A DNA stretch of 64,000 nt from Denitrificimonas caeni (GCF_905120345.1 NZ_CAJHOA010000001.1:62001-126000), one strand, 5' to 3'; numbered from the stretch's first letter, positions 38,917 through 48,913 are shown. Program-made: numbers and translations. The notes: a model not told the origin generated them from the letters alone.

Positions 38917-39530
38917 AAGTTGCGCGCATGCAACTCATTTAGCATCGCGCCACGCTTGGTCAGCAAGTGCCAGCGCCGACCGCCCAATTGTCGCCATAGG
39001 CGTGCGGAACGAATGCCGGCAAATAACAGTGCGCGCACTTTTGCGGCAGTAGCTTCCTGCTGTAAAAAACGCATATCACCATGCACCTGAATACGTTGTT
39101 TGAAAGTGCTAATAGTGTCTTGGTACAGCGCACCAAAAGAAGAGGCGATAGTGTCACTGGATAAGCCGTAGAGCTCAACTTGTTGCTCGATTTTTGGCAG
39201 ACGCTGGCCGGCAATTTCCAGTAAGTCATCGCGACGTGAAAACTGCCGCTCGAGACTCAGCATCGAGACGACATAGCGCAAGCTTTCGCGCGGCAGGTTA
39301 TTTGTTTCGCGCTCTAAAGTGGCTTGCAGTAACTTATAGCCTTCGCGCAGACCTAGATCATCACCGCCGTACACATCAAGAGTGCTTTCAGGGTTGCGTA
39401 CTAATAGCGTTTTCAGCATATAGGCGAGCGCCGCATCACTGACTTGGCCGCTGTGTGCGAGCTTGTTGACCAATGCTGACGCTTGAAAGACACCGCCTAG
39501 AGCGGTCATTTGTTCTTGAAGTGGTGTCAT
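38913..39530 (-). CDS. hflD: HflD, high-frequency lysogenisation protein homolog
   Basis: A 205-residue HflD (YcfC) family protein, all-helical and associated with the inner membrane. N-terminal [20 protein letters not shown] and [18 protein letters not shown] are family hallmarks. In E. coli it binds the phage lambda CII protein; its normal cellular job is unclear. It overlaps mnmA by four bases, the same order as E. coli mnmA-hflD-purB, except that here the DMT gene lies between hflD and purB. Confidence 0.92.
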   Translation of the reverse strand: MTPLQEQMTALGGVFQASALVNKLAHSGQVSDAALAYMLKTLLVRNPESTLDVYGGDDLGLREGYKLLQATLERETNNLPRESLRYVVSMLSLERQFSRRDDLLEIAGQRLPKIEQQVELYGLSSDTIASSFGALYQDTISTFKQRIQVHGDMRFLQQEATAAKVRALLFAGIRSARLWRQLGGRRWHLLTKRGAMLNELHARNL

Positions 39531-40645
39531 GGTCGTTGAATACTCTCATTCCAAGGGCTGCAGGCTTCGATGACGCCGCCGCCTAAGCACACATCATCGC
39601 TATAAAAGACAATGGATTGGCCTAAAGTAACAGCGCGCTGTGGCTGCTCGAAGGTGACCAAGTAGCCGTCATCAGTGCGTTCAATACGGCACGCTTGATC
39701 GCTTTGGCGATAGCGTACTTTGGCGGTCAGATTGTTCAGAGCATCAATATCAACAGGGTTAATCCAGTTGACATCGCGGGTCAGCAAAGTGCGTGAAAAT
39801 AGCCACGGATGCTCGTTACCTTGACCAACGATGAGTACATTACGCGCGAGGTCTTTAGCCAAGACATACCACGCGTCTTCGCTCGCATTCTTTAATCCAC
39901 CAATACCTAAACCTTGGCGCTGACCAATGGTGTGGTACATCAAACCATTGTGCTGGCCCAGTTTGGTGCCGTCAGTGGTTTCAATCACACCAGGTTGTGC
40001 TGGTAAGTATTGCTTAAGAAAGTCGGTAAAGCGCCGCTCACCAATAAAACAGATACCAGTGGAGTCTTTTTTATTGGCGGTAATCAAGCCGTGCTGCTCG
40101 GCCAGTTCACGTACCGCAGGTTTTTCATATTCGCCGACTGGGAACAGTGATTTATGAATTTGCTCACCACCCACCGCATGTAAGAAATAGCTTTGATCCT
40201 TATTGGTATCGACACCTTTAAGCAATTGACTATGACCATCAATATCACGGCGACGCACATAGTGACCTGTGGCAATTAAGTGCGCGCCCAACTGCTCGGC
40301 ATAATCTAGGAAGGCTTTGAATTTAATTTCACGATTGCAGAGGATGTCGGGGTTGGGTGTGCGCCCAGCCTTATACTCTTCAAGGAAATGTTCAAAGACG
40401 TTATCCCAGTATTCGGCAGCAAAGTTAGCTGTATGTAATTTAATCCCTAGGGTGTTACACACGGCTTGCGCGTCGGCGAGGTCTTCTTTGGCGGTGCAAT
40501 ATTCAGTGCCATCATCTTCCTCCCAGTTTTTCATAAATAACCCTTCCACTTGATAGCCTTGCTGGATCAGCAACAACGCCGCAACAGAAGAATCAACACC
40601 GCCGGACATGCCGACAATTACACGGGTTTCAGAAGGAGTATGCAT
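39527..40645 (-). CDS. mnmA: tRNA-specific 2-thiouridylase MnmA
   Basis: A 372-residue enzyme that makes 2-thiouridine at wobble position 34 of Lys, Glu and Gln tRNAs. It activates the base with ATP: the PP-loop is [14 protein letters not shown] near the N-terminus. The two catalytic cysteines are in [12 protein letters not shown] and [15 protein letters not shown]-terminal beta-barrel ends it. Sulfur normally comes via the Tus relay. ATG at 40645; first gene of the mnmA-hflD-DMT unit. Confidence 0.96.
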   Translation of the reverse strand: MHTPSETRVIVGMSGGVDSSVAALLLIQQGYQVEGLFMKNWEEDDGTEYCTAKEDLADAQAVCNTLGIKLHTANFAAEYWDNVFEHFLEEYKAGRTPNPDILCNREIKFKAFLDYAEQLGAHLIATGHYVRRRDIDGHSQLLKGVDTNKDQSYFLHAVGGEQIHKSLFPVGEYEKPAVRELAEQHGLITANKKDSTGICFIGERRFTDFLKQYLPAQPGVIETTDGTKLGQHNGLMYHTIGQRQGLGIGGLKNASEDAWYVLAKDLARNVLIVGQGNEHPWLFSRTLLTRDVNWINPVDIDALNNLTAKVRYRQSDQACRIERTDDGYLVTFEQPQRAVTLGQSIVFYSDDVCLGGGVIEACSPWNESIQRP

Positions 40646-40724
40646 GGCAATTTAAATAAGCTAGTTAAAAGAACGCTATCCTAGCAGAATTGCTAGATTC
40701 TAGGGAGAACAGAGGCTGATGGCT

Positions 40725-41168
40725 TTAGCTTTTAAATAGATCCAAAGAAAAGCGGGCGCCGTTTAAATAATCATCAACACTGCGTAACACCATGGGACTG
40801 CGCCATAACTCAGATTGTGCCAATAACTCATCGCGACTGAGCCACACTGGGCCAATAATACCTTCGTCGAGTTTATGATTTTCGCGCTGCCGTAAAGCTT
40901 GACCGGCAAAGCAGACGCGCTGATAGGTGATGTTATTGCTGGGTGCTGTATAGAGATAAATGCCAATTAAATGGGAAATCTCAATATCCCAGCCTGTTTC
41001 TTCTAAAGTTTCACGAATTGCTGCTTGAATTAGACTTTCGTCCATTTCTAAGTGGCCTGCAGGCTGGTTTAATACAGTGCGACTTTCAGCATGCTCTTTA
41101 ACGAATAGAAAGCGTCCATCTTTTTCGATCACAGTGGCAACGGTGATATGTGGAGTAAAGCGTGTCAT
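40725..41168 (-). CDS. nudJ: Nudix hydrolase, NudJ-like
   Basis: A 147-residue Nudix pyrophosphatase. The Nudix box is complete: GHLEMDESLIQAAIRETLEE followed by TGW, with all metal-binding Glu residues. The N-terminus MTRFTPHITVATVIEKDGRF fits the NudJ group next to mnmA; E. coli NudJ hydrolyses several nucleoside di- and triphosphates and a thiamine precursor. Gap of 80 bases to mnmA, same strand, possibly one operon. Confidence 0.85.
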   Translation of the reverse strand: MTRFTPHITVATVIEKDGRFLFVKEHAESRTVLNQPAGHLEMDESLIQAAIRETLEETGWDIEISHLIGIYLYTAPSNNITYQRVCFAGQALRQRENHKLDEGIIGPVWLSRDELLAQSELWRSPMVLRSVDDYLNGARFSLDLFKS

Positions 41169-41502
41169 ACGTAACCTCTTTAAGGGAAAGGCTTACAGAG
41201 TTCGGATTATCGATACATATTTGTGTGAAATGTTCGAGAATGCACGATGTTAGACGTAGAAATAGCTGTAGTGAATGAATAGTTTGACTACAGCAATCTA
41301 TTCGGCGATCGTTTAAAGAGTGTATGATACGCGCTGCACTGACTGCGCTACAGCGTTAAAAGCGTTCAAGCGGGTCAAATAGATAGCATGTGTGACTTTT
41401 TTTATAGTACAGAGGTCATACATGCCGATTGAGTTTGAATTATCGCTGTCATGCCACACGCGTGACAGCTTTTTAAAGACCACGTAAATGACGGAGTCCA
41501 GC
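41169..41502. other. Divergent control region nudJ/icd
   Basis: No gene is seen. It contains an 8-bp inverted repeat GCTGTAGT/ACTACAGC (41265-41272 and 41287-41294) and a TATGAT at 41323-41328 that could be an icd -10, but no good -35. The icd ribosome site ACGGAG is near 41491-41496. Confidence 0.4.
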
Positions 41503-42756
41503 ATGGGATACCAAAAGATCCAAGTGCCAGCCGGTGACAAAATCACCGTTAATGCAGATATGACTTTAACTGTACCAAACAATCCAATCATTCCTTACAT
41601 CGAGGGTGATGGTATTGGTTCGGATATCAGTCCAGTAATGATTAAAGTGGTCGATGCCGCTGTAGAAAAAGCTTACGCAGGTAAGCGTAAAATTTCTTGG
41701 ATGGAAGTTTTCGCTGGTGAGAAAGCAACTCAGGTTTATGATTCAGAAACTTGGTTGCCAGAAGAGACACTTAACGCAGTACGTGACTACGTTGTTTCTA
41801 TCAAAGGTCCTTTGACTACGCCAGTTGGCGGCGGTATTCGTTCATTGAACGTTGCCCTACGTCAGCAATTAGACCTCTACGTTTGCTTGCGTCCAGTACG
41901 CTGGTTTACCGGTGTACCAAGCCCTGTTAAGCGTCCACAAGACGTTGATATGGTGATCTTCCGTGAAAACTCTGAAGACATCTACGCAGGTATTGAGTGG
42001 CAAGCAGGTACGCCAGAAGCTACAAAAGTAATCAAGTTCTTCACTGAAGAAATGGGCGTTACCAAAATCCGCTTTACTGAAAACTGTGGTATTGGTGTTA
42101 AGCCAGTATCAGAGGAAGGTACTAAGCGTTTAGTCCGTAAAGCACTGCAGTACATTGTGGATAACGATCGTGAGTCACTGACTATCGTACACAAAGGCAA
42201 CATCATGAAGTTCACCGAAGGTGCCTTCAAAGAGTGGGGCTACGAAGTTGCACGTGATGAGTTCGGTGCTGAGTTGCTGGATGGCGGTCCTTGGATGCAG
42301 TTCAAGAACCCTAAAACTGGCAAAAACGTTATCGTTAAAGATGCGATTGCTGATGCAATGCTGCAGCAGATCATCCTGCGCCCATCAGAGTATGACGTCC
42401 TTGCTACTTTGAACCTGAATGGCGACTACATCTCTGACGCATTGGCGGCACAGGTCGGTGGTATCGGTATTGCACCGGGCGCTAACTTGTCAGACAACAT
42501 TGCAATGTTCGAAGCAACGCATGGTACTGCACCTAAGTATGTTGGTCTGGATAAAGTGAACCCAGGTTCACTGATCCTTTCTGCAGAAATGATGCTACGT
42601 CATATGGGCTGGTTAGAAGCCGCTGACTTAATCATCGACGGCATCAACGGTGCTATCGCTGCTAAGACTGTGACCTATGACTTTGAGCGCTTGATGGACG
42701 ACGCTAAATTGTTGTCTTGCTCTGAGTTTGGCGATGCCATGATTGCAAAAATGTAA
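41503..42756 (+). CDS. icd: NADP-dependent isocitrate dehydrogenase
   Basis: A 417-residue homodimeric TCA enzyme oxidising isocitrate to 2-oxoglutarate. The phosphorylation-site serine is Ser114 in [13 protein letters not shown], where AceK would act; other markers are [30 protein letters not shown] and the NADP site [10 protein letters not shown]. The start [11 protein letters not shown] at 41503 follows CGGAG and matches the Pseudomonas protein; the ATG at 41488 lacks such a site. It shares its substrate with aceA, and the switch is usually set by phosphorylation. No aceK is in the window. Confidence 0.97.
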   Translation: MGYQKIQVPAGDKITVNADMTLTVPNNPIIPYIEGDGIGSDISPVMIKVVDAAVEKAYAGKRKISWMEVFAGEKATQVYDSETWLPEETLNAVRDYVVSIKGPLTTPVGGGIRSLNVALRQQLDLYVCLRPVRWFTGVPSPVKRPQDVDMVIFRENSEDIYAGIEWQAGTPEATKVIKFFTEEMGVTKIRFTENCGIGVKPVSEEGTKRLVRKALQYIVDNDRESLTIVHKGNIMKFTEGAFKEWGYEVARDEFGAELLDGGPWMQFKNPKTGKNVIVKDAIADAMLQQIILRPSEYDVLATLNLNGDYISDALAAQVGGIGIAPGANLSDNIAMFEATHGTAPKYVGLDKVNPGSLILSAEMMLRHMGWLEAADLIIDGINGAIAAKTVTYDFERLMDDAKLLSCSEFGDAMIAKM

Positions 42757-42772
42757 TCAAAGCTGACGCTTA

Positions 42773-42801
42773 AAAAACGCCCCACTTGTTGGGGCGTTTT
42801 T
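42773..42801 (+). terminator. Rho-independent terminator of icd
   Basis: A 12-bp stem (AAAAACGCCCCA at 42773-42784 and complement at 42790-42801) with a CTTGT loop and a T-run in the 3' arm, 17 bases after the icd stop. Confidence 0.92.
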
Positions 42802-42853
42802 GTTGGTATTTGGTGAGAACAGGTACAATGCATGAAGAACAGAGGAGAGCGTT

Positions 42854-43414
42854 ATGCCTGATGATGAATTTTCTTTATTTGCTCAGCAAATGCAGGGCGT
42901 ACGCCGTATTTATGTCGATCAAGCCGATATCGGTAAAGCCAAGCCTAACCGCGCAGAGCAACGCGTGCGCCGAGAAAATGCCCAGCAAACGATTGCAGCT
43001 ATTACGGTTGATGGTTTATCTGACCAGTTTGTCATTGATGTCGGTGCTGAAGACGAACTGTATTGGGCGCGCGACGGTGTACAAGATAGCCAGTTACGTC
43101 GCATGAAATCTGGGCTAATAGCTTTTGAAGGCAGTCTGGATTTACATGGTATGAGTGTCGAGAAAGCGCGCTCGACGTTGCGAGAGTTTTTGACTGAAGC
43201 GCTACGTCTTGAAGTCCGTTGTGTGCGTGTGACTCACGGTAAAGCCGCACGTCTAGACGGTAAAAAACCGATGATTAAAAGCCATGTTAATACATGGTTA
43301 CGCCAACATGATAAAGTCTTAGGTTTTACCTCGTGCGTGGCTAAACATGGTGGTGCCGGCGCAGTCTATGTGTTGCTTAAGCGTCACATGTTGGAAGGTC
43401 GTGATGATGAGTAA
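42854..43414 (+). CDS. Smr-domain endonuclease, SmrB/YfcN-like
   Basis: A 186-residue protein with a basic N-terminal part and a C-terminal Smr domain (about 92-178): the DLHGM motif in SLDLHGMSVEKA, THGKAARLDG and CVAKHGGAGAVYVLLKR. E. coli SmrB uses this domain to cut mRNA between collided ribosomes. Its place just before the ribosomal-protein methyltransferase prmB fits a ribosome link (in E. coli smrB and prmB are neighbours too). ATG at 42854 follows GGAGAG. Confidence 0.85.
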   Translation: MPDDEFSLFAQQMQGVRRIYVDQADIGKAKPNRAEQRVRRENAQQTIAAITVDGLSDQFVIDVGAEDELYWARDGVQDSQLRRMKSGLIAFEGSLDLHGMSVEKARSTLREFLTEALRLEVRCVRVTHGKAARLDGKKPMIKSHVNTWLRQHDKVLGFTSCVAKHGGAGAVYVLLKRHMLEGRDDE

Positions 43415-43470
43415 AACGGCGAATAAACTGATACCGTAAGTAACTATAAATAACAGTGCGGAGACAGTCT

Positions 43471-44358
43471 GTGAGTGATTCTGGGTTAGCAACACTGCGT
43501 GATTATATTCGTTGGGCCATCAGTCAATTTAGTCAGGCTCAAGTGTTTTTTGCACAAGGCAGCGACAGTGTTTTTGATGAGGCACGCACTTTGGTGCTGG
43601 GCAGTTTACATTTGCCTTACGAGTTGCATGATAAGTATTTAGATTGCAATCTGCATACCGATGAGCATGCAATAGTGCAGAGTATTTTAAAAAAGCGTAT
43701 TGAGCAGCGTATCCCTGCAGCCTATTTACTTGGTGAGACTTGGTTTGCAGGCTTGCCTTTTAAAGTGGATGAACGAGTAATGATTCCTCGCTCACCTATG
43801 GCTGAGCTAATCCCGCAGCGCTTTTCACCTTGGCTGATTAAAGTGCCACAGCGTATTTTAGATTTAGGTACCGGTTCAGGCTGCTTGGGAATTACTTGTG
43901 CACTTGAGTTTCCCGATGCTGAGGTGATTTTGGCTGATATGTCTGAGCAGGCCTTGCAAGTGGCTGATGAGAATATCGCTTTGCACCAGTTGGGTGAAAG
44001 AGTTTATACCTTGCGCAGCGATATCTTTGCCCAGCTAGCAGGGCAACGCTTTGATTTGATTGTCTGCAATCCGCCCAGTTTACAAACAGAGCAGTGGGCG
44101 CAATTACCGCGAGAATTTCAATATGAACCGCGACAGAGCAGTCGCTCTGGATGCACAGGACTTGAGTTTATTCATCAGGTTTTACAGCAAGCCAGCCAAC
44201 ACTTGAGCAATAAAGGATTATTAGTTCTTGATGTGGGGCAGCATCGTTCAAAACTAATAGAACTCTACCCTATGCTTGATTTTACTTGGCTGGAGCACTC
44301 GCAAGTGGGGTCGGCAGTCTTGGCGCTAACTGCACAGCAGTGTGCTGCTTGTCAGTAG
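43471..44358 (+). CDS. prmB: Ribosomal protein uL3 glutamine methyltransferase PrmB, with altered NPPY motif
   Basis: A 295-residue SAM-dependent methyltransferase of the HemK/PrmB group, which methylates a glutamine of ribosomal protein uL3. The cofactor motif is DLGTGSGCLG at 131-140, and MIPRSPMAELI and TWFAGLPFKVDERV are family marks. The catalytic motif that binds the amide nitrogen, normally NPPY, reads NPPS here (residues 200-203), and the following region, usually carrying GDDGL, reads SGCTGLEF. The frame is intact with no frameshift, so the change is real unless due to assembly. The GTG at 43471 follows GGAGA; a GTG at 43456 is less likely. Confidence 0.85.
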   Translation: MSDSGLATLRDYIRWAISQFSQAQVFFAQGSDSVFDEARTLVLGSLHLPYELHDKYLDCNLHTDEHAIVQSILKKRIEQRIPAAYLLGETWFAGLPFKVDERVMIPRSPMAELIPQRFSPWLIKVPQRILDLGTGSGCLGITCALEFPDAEVILADMSEQALQVADENIALHQLGERVYTLRSDIFAQLAGQRFDLIVCNPPSLQTEQWAQLPREFQYEPRQSSRSGCTGLEFIHQVLQQASQHLSNKGLLVLDVGQHRSKLIELYPMLDFTWLEHSQVGSAVLALTAQQCAACQ

Positions 44359-44368
44359 GCTCATTATG

Positions 44369-44415
44369 TCTGGATTGCAGGATGATAAAATCTATTTAGC
44401 GCGTTGCAATCCAGA
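44369..44415. repeat. Inverted repeat at the convergent ends of prmB and the tail-anchored gene
   Basis: Two perfect 11-base inverted arms, 44369-44379 (TCTGGATTGCA) and 44405-44415, 25 bases apart. The right arm lies inside the last codons of the minus-strand gene. It could act as a terminator for both genes, although no T-run is seen. Confidence 0.55.
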
Positions 44416-45187
44416 TCAATAAGGCGGCTTGAAAGACAGCGAAAATAGCCAGCATTGCGATAGTAAAACGTAACGTATTGTCTTCTCTTTTTAAGCGATC
44501 AATCTCACCATCACGCTTCTTCAGTTGTAAACTTTGTTCGTGCAATGATTGATCGGCTTTTTCCAGCATTGCCGCGCTATCAAGGGTGCTGATGATGCTG
44601 ACTTTATTCTCATTCCAGTCACTGTGCAGTTCGCTGATGCGTCCAGCGGTGCATAGCGCACGCATTTGCACGGCATCTTCATAGCTAACCTTGAAACCTT
44701 GTGCTTGTAAGGCATGGTCACGACGTAAGCGCGCAGCATCGTTTGCGGCATGTTTAATCAGCAGTGCTTGGCTAGCGACTGTGTAGTGATTCCAACGTTT
44801 ACTCGCCCATAGTACGGCTTGCGCCAATAAAAACCGTCCTAAGCCGCGGTTAGCCGGCTCGGTACGTAACGGGAAATCGGCGTTGATACGAACGTCCAAC
44901 TTTTGATGATCGACCCAGACCTCCAAAGTGTTGAATTCATTATGAGTGTTTTGCCCTGGTAAGCTGATCGTTAAGCGCAGGAAGCTTTCTGCTTCACTGT
45001 GACGTTCAACACGATCCAAACTGGCAAAACGTAAAGGTCTTAAGCCTGTTTCACGATCGGCAGGCAATGGCGCGAGACGCACCAACTGAAAGCGTTCAGC
45101 GCTTAAATTGAGCCAAGGATGTACACTTTCAACCTCTATTTCACTGGTTGTCTGCGGCGTATCCGCTATATTTGCAGAGAGTGTCAT
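44396..45187 (-). CDS. Hypothetical tail-anchored membrane protein
   Basis: A 263-residue protein not recognised with confidence. Residues about 20-170 look globular, with a segment RGLGRFLLAQAVLWASKRW that faintly resembles a GNAT acetyl-CoA loop. Residues about 205-240 form a charged coiled coil (EKADQSLHEQSLQLKKRDGE), and the last ~20 residues are one hydrophobic helix FTIAMLAIFAVFQAALLIWI, so the protein is probably fixed to the inner membrane by its tail. No signal peptide. It lies between prmB and aroC, where Pseudomonas species also have an uncharacterised gene. Function unknown. Confidence 0.65.
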   Translation of the reverse strand: MTLSANIADTPQTTSEIEVESVHPWLNLSAERFQLVRLAPLPADRETGLRPLRFASLDRVERHSEAESFLRLTISLPGQNTHNEFNTLEVWVDHQKLDVRINADFPLRTEPANRGLGRFLLAQAVLWASKRWNHYTVASQALLIKHAANDAARLRRDHALQAQGFKVSYEDAVQMRALCTAGRISELHSDWNENKVSIISTLDSAAMLEKADQSLHEQSLQLKKRDGEIDRLKREDNTLRFTIAMLAIFAVFQAALLIWIATR

Positions 45188-45346
45188 ATCGAATCACTTT
45201 ATCCGTTGCTGTATAGCTCAGTCTATCGGCAGTTAAAGCAGGTTCTATAGGGTGGCGAACTGCCAGTGCATTACGATGCAAGGTGCCAGAAACTGCTAGG
45301 TACAGGTATACTGCACAATTATTTTAATAATTTCGGAGCAGTGTGT

Positions 45347-46438
45347 ATGTCCGGCAATACTTTTGGCAAGCTTTTTACCGTTACTACCGCTGGAGAAAGC
45401 CACGGTCCCGCATTAGTTGCCATTGTTGATGGTTGTCCGCCAGGCTTGCCATTGACTGCTGAAGACTTACAAAATGATCTTGATCGCCGCAAGCCAGGCA
45501 CCAGCCGTCACACCACGCAGCGTCAAGAGCCTGATCAGGTTGAGATTTTATCGGGCGTCTTTGAAGGGCTCACGACAGGCTGTCCAATTGGTTTGTTGAT
45601 TCGTAATACCGATCAAAAATCAAAAGATTATTCGGCTATTAAAGATATTTTCCGTCCCGCGCATGCTGACTACAGTTATCACCATAAATACGGTCTGCGT
45701 GATTATCGTGGTGGGGGTCGTAGCTCGGCTCGTGAAACCGCGATGCGGGTTGCGGCGGGTGCTATTGCGAAAAAATATCTCGCCACCCAGGGTATTGTCG
45801 TACGCGGCTATATGAGCCAATTAGGCCCCATTGAAATCCCATTTAAGAGCTGGGATGCAGTGTATGACAATGCTTTTTTTAGTCCTGATCCAAGCAAGGT
45901 TGCGGAACTTGAAGCCTACATGGATCAATTACGTCGTGATCAAGACTCCGTTGGTGCAAAAATCACGGTTGTTGCTGAAGGTGTAATGCCTGGCTTGGGC
46001 GAGCCAGTATTTGATCGTCTCGATGCTGATTTGGCGCATGCTTTGATGAGTATTAACGCGGTGAAAGGTGTGGAAATCGGTGCGGGTTTCGCCTGTGTTG
46101 CTCAGCGTGGTACAGAGCACCGTGATGAACTCACTCCGGAAGGTTTTACCTCGAACCATGCCGGCGGCGTGCTGGGTGGTATTTCTTCGGGACAACCGAT
46201 TATTGCTCATTTGGCACTGAAGCCAACCTCAAGCATTACTACCCCGGGCCGTTCGATTGATACAGCAGGCCTGCCGGTTGAGATGATCACTAAAGGTCGC
46301 CATGATCCTTGTGTGGGTATTCGTGCTACGCCGATTGCTGAAGCGATGATGGCTATTGTGTTGATGGATCATTTATTGCGCCATCGTGGTCAAAATGCTG
46401 ATGTGCAGGTCAGCACACCCGTACTTGCTCAGCTCTAA
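45347..46438 (+). CDS. aroC: Chorismate synthase
   Basis: A 363-residue FMN-dependent enzyme, last step of the shikimate pathway: EPSP to chorismate. All three family signatures are present: [18 protein letters not shown] near the N-terminus, [16 protein letters not shown] in the middle and [17 protein letters not shown] at the C-terminus. The upstream frame continues 27 codons but the ATG at 45347 ([10 protein letters not shown]), preceded by CGGAGC, is the family start. Confidence 0.97.
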   Translation: MSGNTFGKLFTVTTAGESHGPALVAIVDGCPPGLPLTAEDLQNDLDRRKPGTSRHTTQRQEPDQVEILSGVFEGLTTGCPIGLLIRNTDQKSKDYSAIKDIFRPAHADYSYHHKYGLRDYRGGGRSSARETAMRVAAGAIAKKYLATQGIVVRGYMSQLGPIEIPFKSWDAVYDNAFFSPDPSKVAELEAYMDQLRRDQDSVGAKITVVAEGVMPGLGEPVFDRLDADLAHALMSINAVKGVEIGAGFACVAQRGTEHRDELTPEGFTSNHAGGVLGGISSGQPIIAHLALKPTSSITTPGRSIDTAGLPVEMITKGRHDPCVGIRATPIAEAMMAIVLMDHLLRHRGQNADVQVSTPVLAQL

Positions 46439-46452
46439 GAGACTGCTTGATA

Positions 46453-46484
46453 AACAGGTCGCTGTCTAAAGGCAGCGACCTGTT
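46453..46484 (+). terminator. Hairpin after aroC (no T-run)
   Basis: A perfect 12-bp stem (AACAGGTCGCTG at 46453-46464 and complement at 46473-46484) with an 8-base loop, 14 bases past the aroC stop and 15 before the next ATG. Lacking a T-run it may only partly stop transcription. Confidence 0.55.
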
Positions 46485-46499
46485 GAGGCCGACTGAATC

Positions 46500-47705
46500 A
46501 TGAGCACGGGTTTGCCGTATTGGCGTTTATCGGGTTTTTACTTTTTTTATTTTGCCTTACTGGGCGCCACGGCGCCTTTTCTGGCGTTATATTTCGACCA
46601 TCTAGGTTTTTCCGCAGCGCGTATTGGTGAACTGATCGCGATCCCGATGCTGATGCGTTGTATCGCACCTAATCTATGGGCTTGGCTGGCTGATCGTACT
46701 CAGCAGCGTTTGGCGATTGTGCGTTTTGCTGCCGTTTGCACCATGCTCTCATTCGCCCTCATTTTTGTTGGTCAAAGCTTTGCCTGGATGGCTTTGATTA
46801 TGGTGTTGCATGCATTTTTTTGGCATGCGATTTTAGCTCAATTCGAAGTGATTACTCTAGCGCATCTGGATACTCAGAGTGAACGTTATAGCCAACTGCG
46901 GCTATGGGGTTCAGTGGGTTTTATGCTGGTGGTGATTGGCTTTGGTTATTTATTTGATCAGGTAGGTCTGAATTATTATCCTTGGGCTATCTTAGCGGTT
47001 ATGAGCGGGATTGTACTCAGTAGCTTTTGGGTGCCGGCACAGCCTGTTAGAGTGCAGACACACACTGCGTTGGCACCTAGGGTAAATCAATCACCAGACA
47101 AAACGCAGATGCTACCTATCATTGTTTTTTTAGCCTGTGTGACTTTAATGCAGTTATCACATGGACCCTATTACACCTTTTTGACCTTGTACCTGATTGA
47201 TTTAGACTACTCGCGTAGGGTAATTGGGTGGCTATGGGCGCTTGGTGTGCTGGCGGAAATTGGTCTATTTGTCATAATGCCTTGGTTGCTACGGCGAGTT
47301 TGCTTAAAACGTATTATTTTGGTTAGCGTTTGCTTAGCCGTACTGCGTTGGTGGTTGCTTGGCTTTTATGCAGATACTTTATGGCTGTTGTTATTTGTGC
47401 AAGTGTTGCATGCCGCCACTTTTGGCAGTTTTCATGCTGCCGCGATTCACTTTGTACAGCGTTATTTTTCTGCACATAAACAAGGCCAAGGGCAGGGGTT
47501 GTATGTGTCGTTTTCCGGTGTTGGAGGTGCTTTAGGCGCGCTCTACGCAGGCTATACATGGCAAACGCTGGGCGCAAGCATGACCTTTACTTTAGCTAGT
47601 GCTGCCGCTTTAGTGGCTGCATTGCTGGTTTTGTTTGGACTGAAAAGTATCGAAAATCCTCAATCAATATTGAAAAAGGGCGGTAATGATGACATTCACT
47701 CGTGA
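46500..47705 (+). CDS. MFS transporter, HcaT/YcaD-like, upstream of methionine salvage genes
   Basis: A 401-residue twelve-helix transporter of the MFS_1-like (3-phenylpropionate/H+ symporter-like) group: PYWRLSGFYFFYFALLGATA at the start and RLWGSVGFMLVVIGFGYLFD in the fifth helix are typical. Its last 20 bases overlap mtnB. The same MFS gene precedes mtnB in Pseudomonas, but the substrate is not known; a sulphur compound of the salvage pathway is only a guess. Confidence 0.8.
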   Translation: MSTGLPYWRLSGFYFFYFALLGATAPFLALYFDHLGFSAARIGELIAIPMLMRCIAPNLWAWLADRTQQRLAIVRFAAVCTMLSFALIFVGQSFAWMALIMVLHAFFWHAILAQFEVITLAHLDTQSERYSQLRLWGSVGFMLVVIGFGYLFDQVGLNYYPWAILAVMSGIVLSSFWVPAQPVRVQTHTALAPRVNQSPDKTQMLPIIVFLACVTLMQLSHGPYYTFLTLYLIDLDYSRRVIGWLWALGVLAEIGLFVIMPWLLRRVCLKRIILVSVCLAVLRWWLLGFYADTLWLLLFVQVLHAATFGSFHAAAIHFVQRYFSAHKQGQGQGLYVSFSGVGGALGALYAGYTWQTLGASMTFTLASAAALVAALLVLFGLKSIENPQSILKKGGNDDIHS

Positions 47706-48309
47706 GCAGCTTACTGAGCAAATTATTCAAGCCGGACAGTTTTTATATGCTCGAGGCTGGTCTCCGGCCACCAGTAGTAATTACTCCGCTCGTCTATCAA
47801 CCAATCAAGTCTTGTTAACCGTATCAGGTAAACATAAGGGGCAGCTGAGCGAGGATGATATTCTTGCGACAGACTTACAGGCGAAGAGCCTTGAGCCGCA
47901 TAAAAAGCCGTCCGCAGAAGCCTTACTGCATACGCAGCTGTATAACTGGCAGTCTTCTATTCAAGCGGTCTTGCACACTCACTCAGTGAATGCCACGGTG
48001 TTATCTCGAATTGAGCAAGCAGCGCAGATTGAATTTACCGACTACGAGCTACAAAAAGCTTTTAACGGTATCGAAAGTCATGAGCAGCCTTTGTTGGTGC
48101 CTATTTTCGATAATGATCAGGATATGTCACGTTTAGCCGTGCAGGTACAGCAGTGGCTTGATAGCCATCCAGACTGTCCAGGCTACTTAATTCGAGGTCA
48201 TGGTTTATACACTTGGGGCGTATCAATGCAGGATGCATTGCGTCATATTGAAGCCTTTGAATTTTTGCTTGAGTGTGAATTAAAGGTGCGAGCTTGCAAG
48301 ACACTTTGA
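47686..48309 (+). CDS. mtnB: Methylthioribulose-1-phosphate dehydratase
   Basis: A 207-residue class II aldolase-fold enzyme of the methionine salvage pathway, dehydrating 5-methylthioribulose-1-phosphate. The zinc site is seen as HTHSVNATVLSR and, later, RGHGLYTWG. GWSPATSSNYSARL near residue 25 is the family N-terminal mark. Two ATG codons in a row lie after a GGGCGG-type ribosome site. It opens the mtnB-mtnD-mtnC run; mtnA (isomerase) and the aminotransferase step are not in the window. Confidence 0.95.
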   Translation: MMTFTREQLTEQIIQAGQFLYARGWSPATSSNYSARLSTNQVLLTVSGKHKGQLSEDDILATDLQAKSLEPHKKPSAEALLHTQLYNWQSSIQAVLHTHSVNATVLSRIEQAAQIEFTDYELQKAFNGIESHEQPLLVPIFDNDQDMSRLAVQVQQWLDSHPDCPGYLIRGHGLYTWGVSMQDALRHIEAFEFLLECELKVRACKTL

Positions 48310-48361
48310 TTTGCTATATTTGGCTAAGCGATTTGATTGAATTTTATAGAGAATGATAACT

Positions 48362-48913
48362 ATGAGTCAGCTGTTTGTGTACCACACCAGCCAGCCTAAG
48401 CAGGCGGTTAAGGTATTAAATCATTTAGAAGATATTAGCAGCACTTTAGCTCAAGTTGGCGTGCGTTTTGAGCATTGGCAAGCCAATCAGCCGATTACTG
48501 CACAGTCCTCCTCTGAGGATGTGATAGCCGCTTATGCTGACGATATTGCTCGCTTACAAAAAGAAGGTGGCTATGCGACAGTTGATGTCATCAGTTTAGA
48601 CGAAACGCATCCGCAAAAAGTCGAGCTGCGCGCGAAGTTTCTCGATGAACATGTGCATAGCGAAGACGAAGTGCGCTTCTTTGTTTCTGGGCGAGGCTTA
48701 TTTAGTTTGCATATTGATCAGCATATCTATGCGGTATTGTGCGAAAAAGGCGCGCTGATCTCTGTTCCTGCCGGTAGCAAGCATTGGTTTGATATGGGGG
48801 AGCGTCCACGCTTTACTGCGCTGCGCCTGTTTAACAATCCAGACGGCTGGGTGGCTCAGTTCAGCGGAGATAAAATTGCTCAGCAGTATCCTACTCTGGA
48901 TGATTTGCTATGA
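48362..48913 (+). CDS. mtnD: Acireductone dioxygenase
   Basis: A 183-residue cupin that oxidises acireductone; with iron it yields the methionine keto-acid precursor, with nickel an off-pathway product. The metal ligands are in [14 protein letters not shown] (two His and one Glu) and [11 protein letters not shown] (third His). ATG at 48362 (MSQLFVYHT) follows AGAG; the ATG at 48353 is too close to that site. It overlaps mtnC by four bases (ATGA). Confidence 0.95.
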   Translation: MSQLFVYHTSQPKQAVKVLNHLEDISSTLAQVGVRFEHWQANQPITAQSSSEDVIAAYADDIARLQKEGGYATVDVISLDETHPQKVELRAKFLDEHVHSEDEVRFFVSGRGLFSLHIDQHIYAVLCEKGALISVPAGSKHWFDMGERPRFTALRLFNNPDGWVAQFSGDKIAQQYPTLDDLL

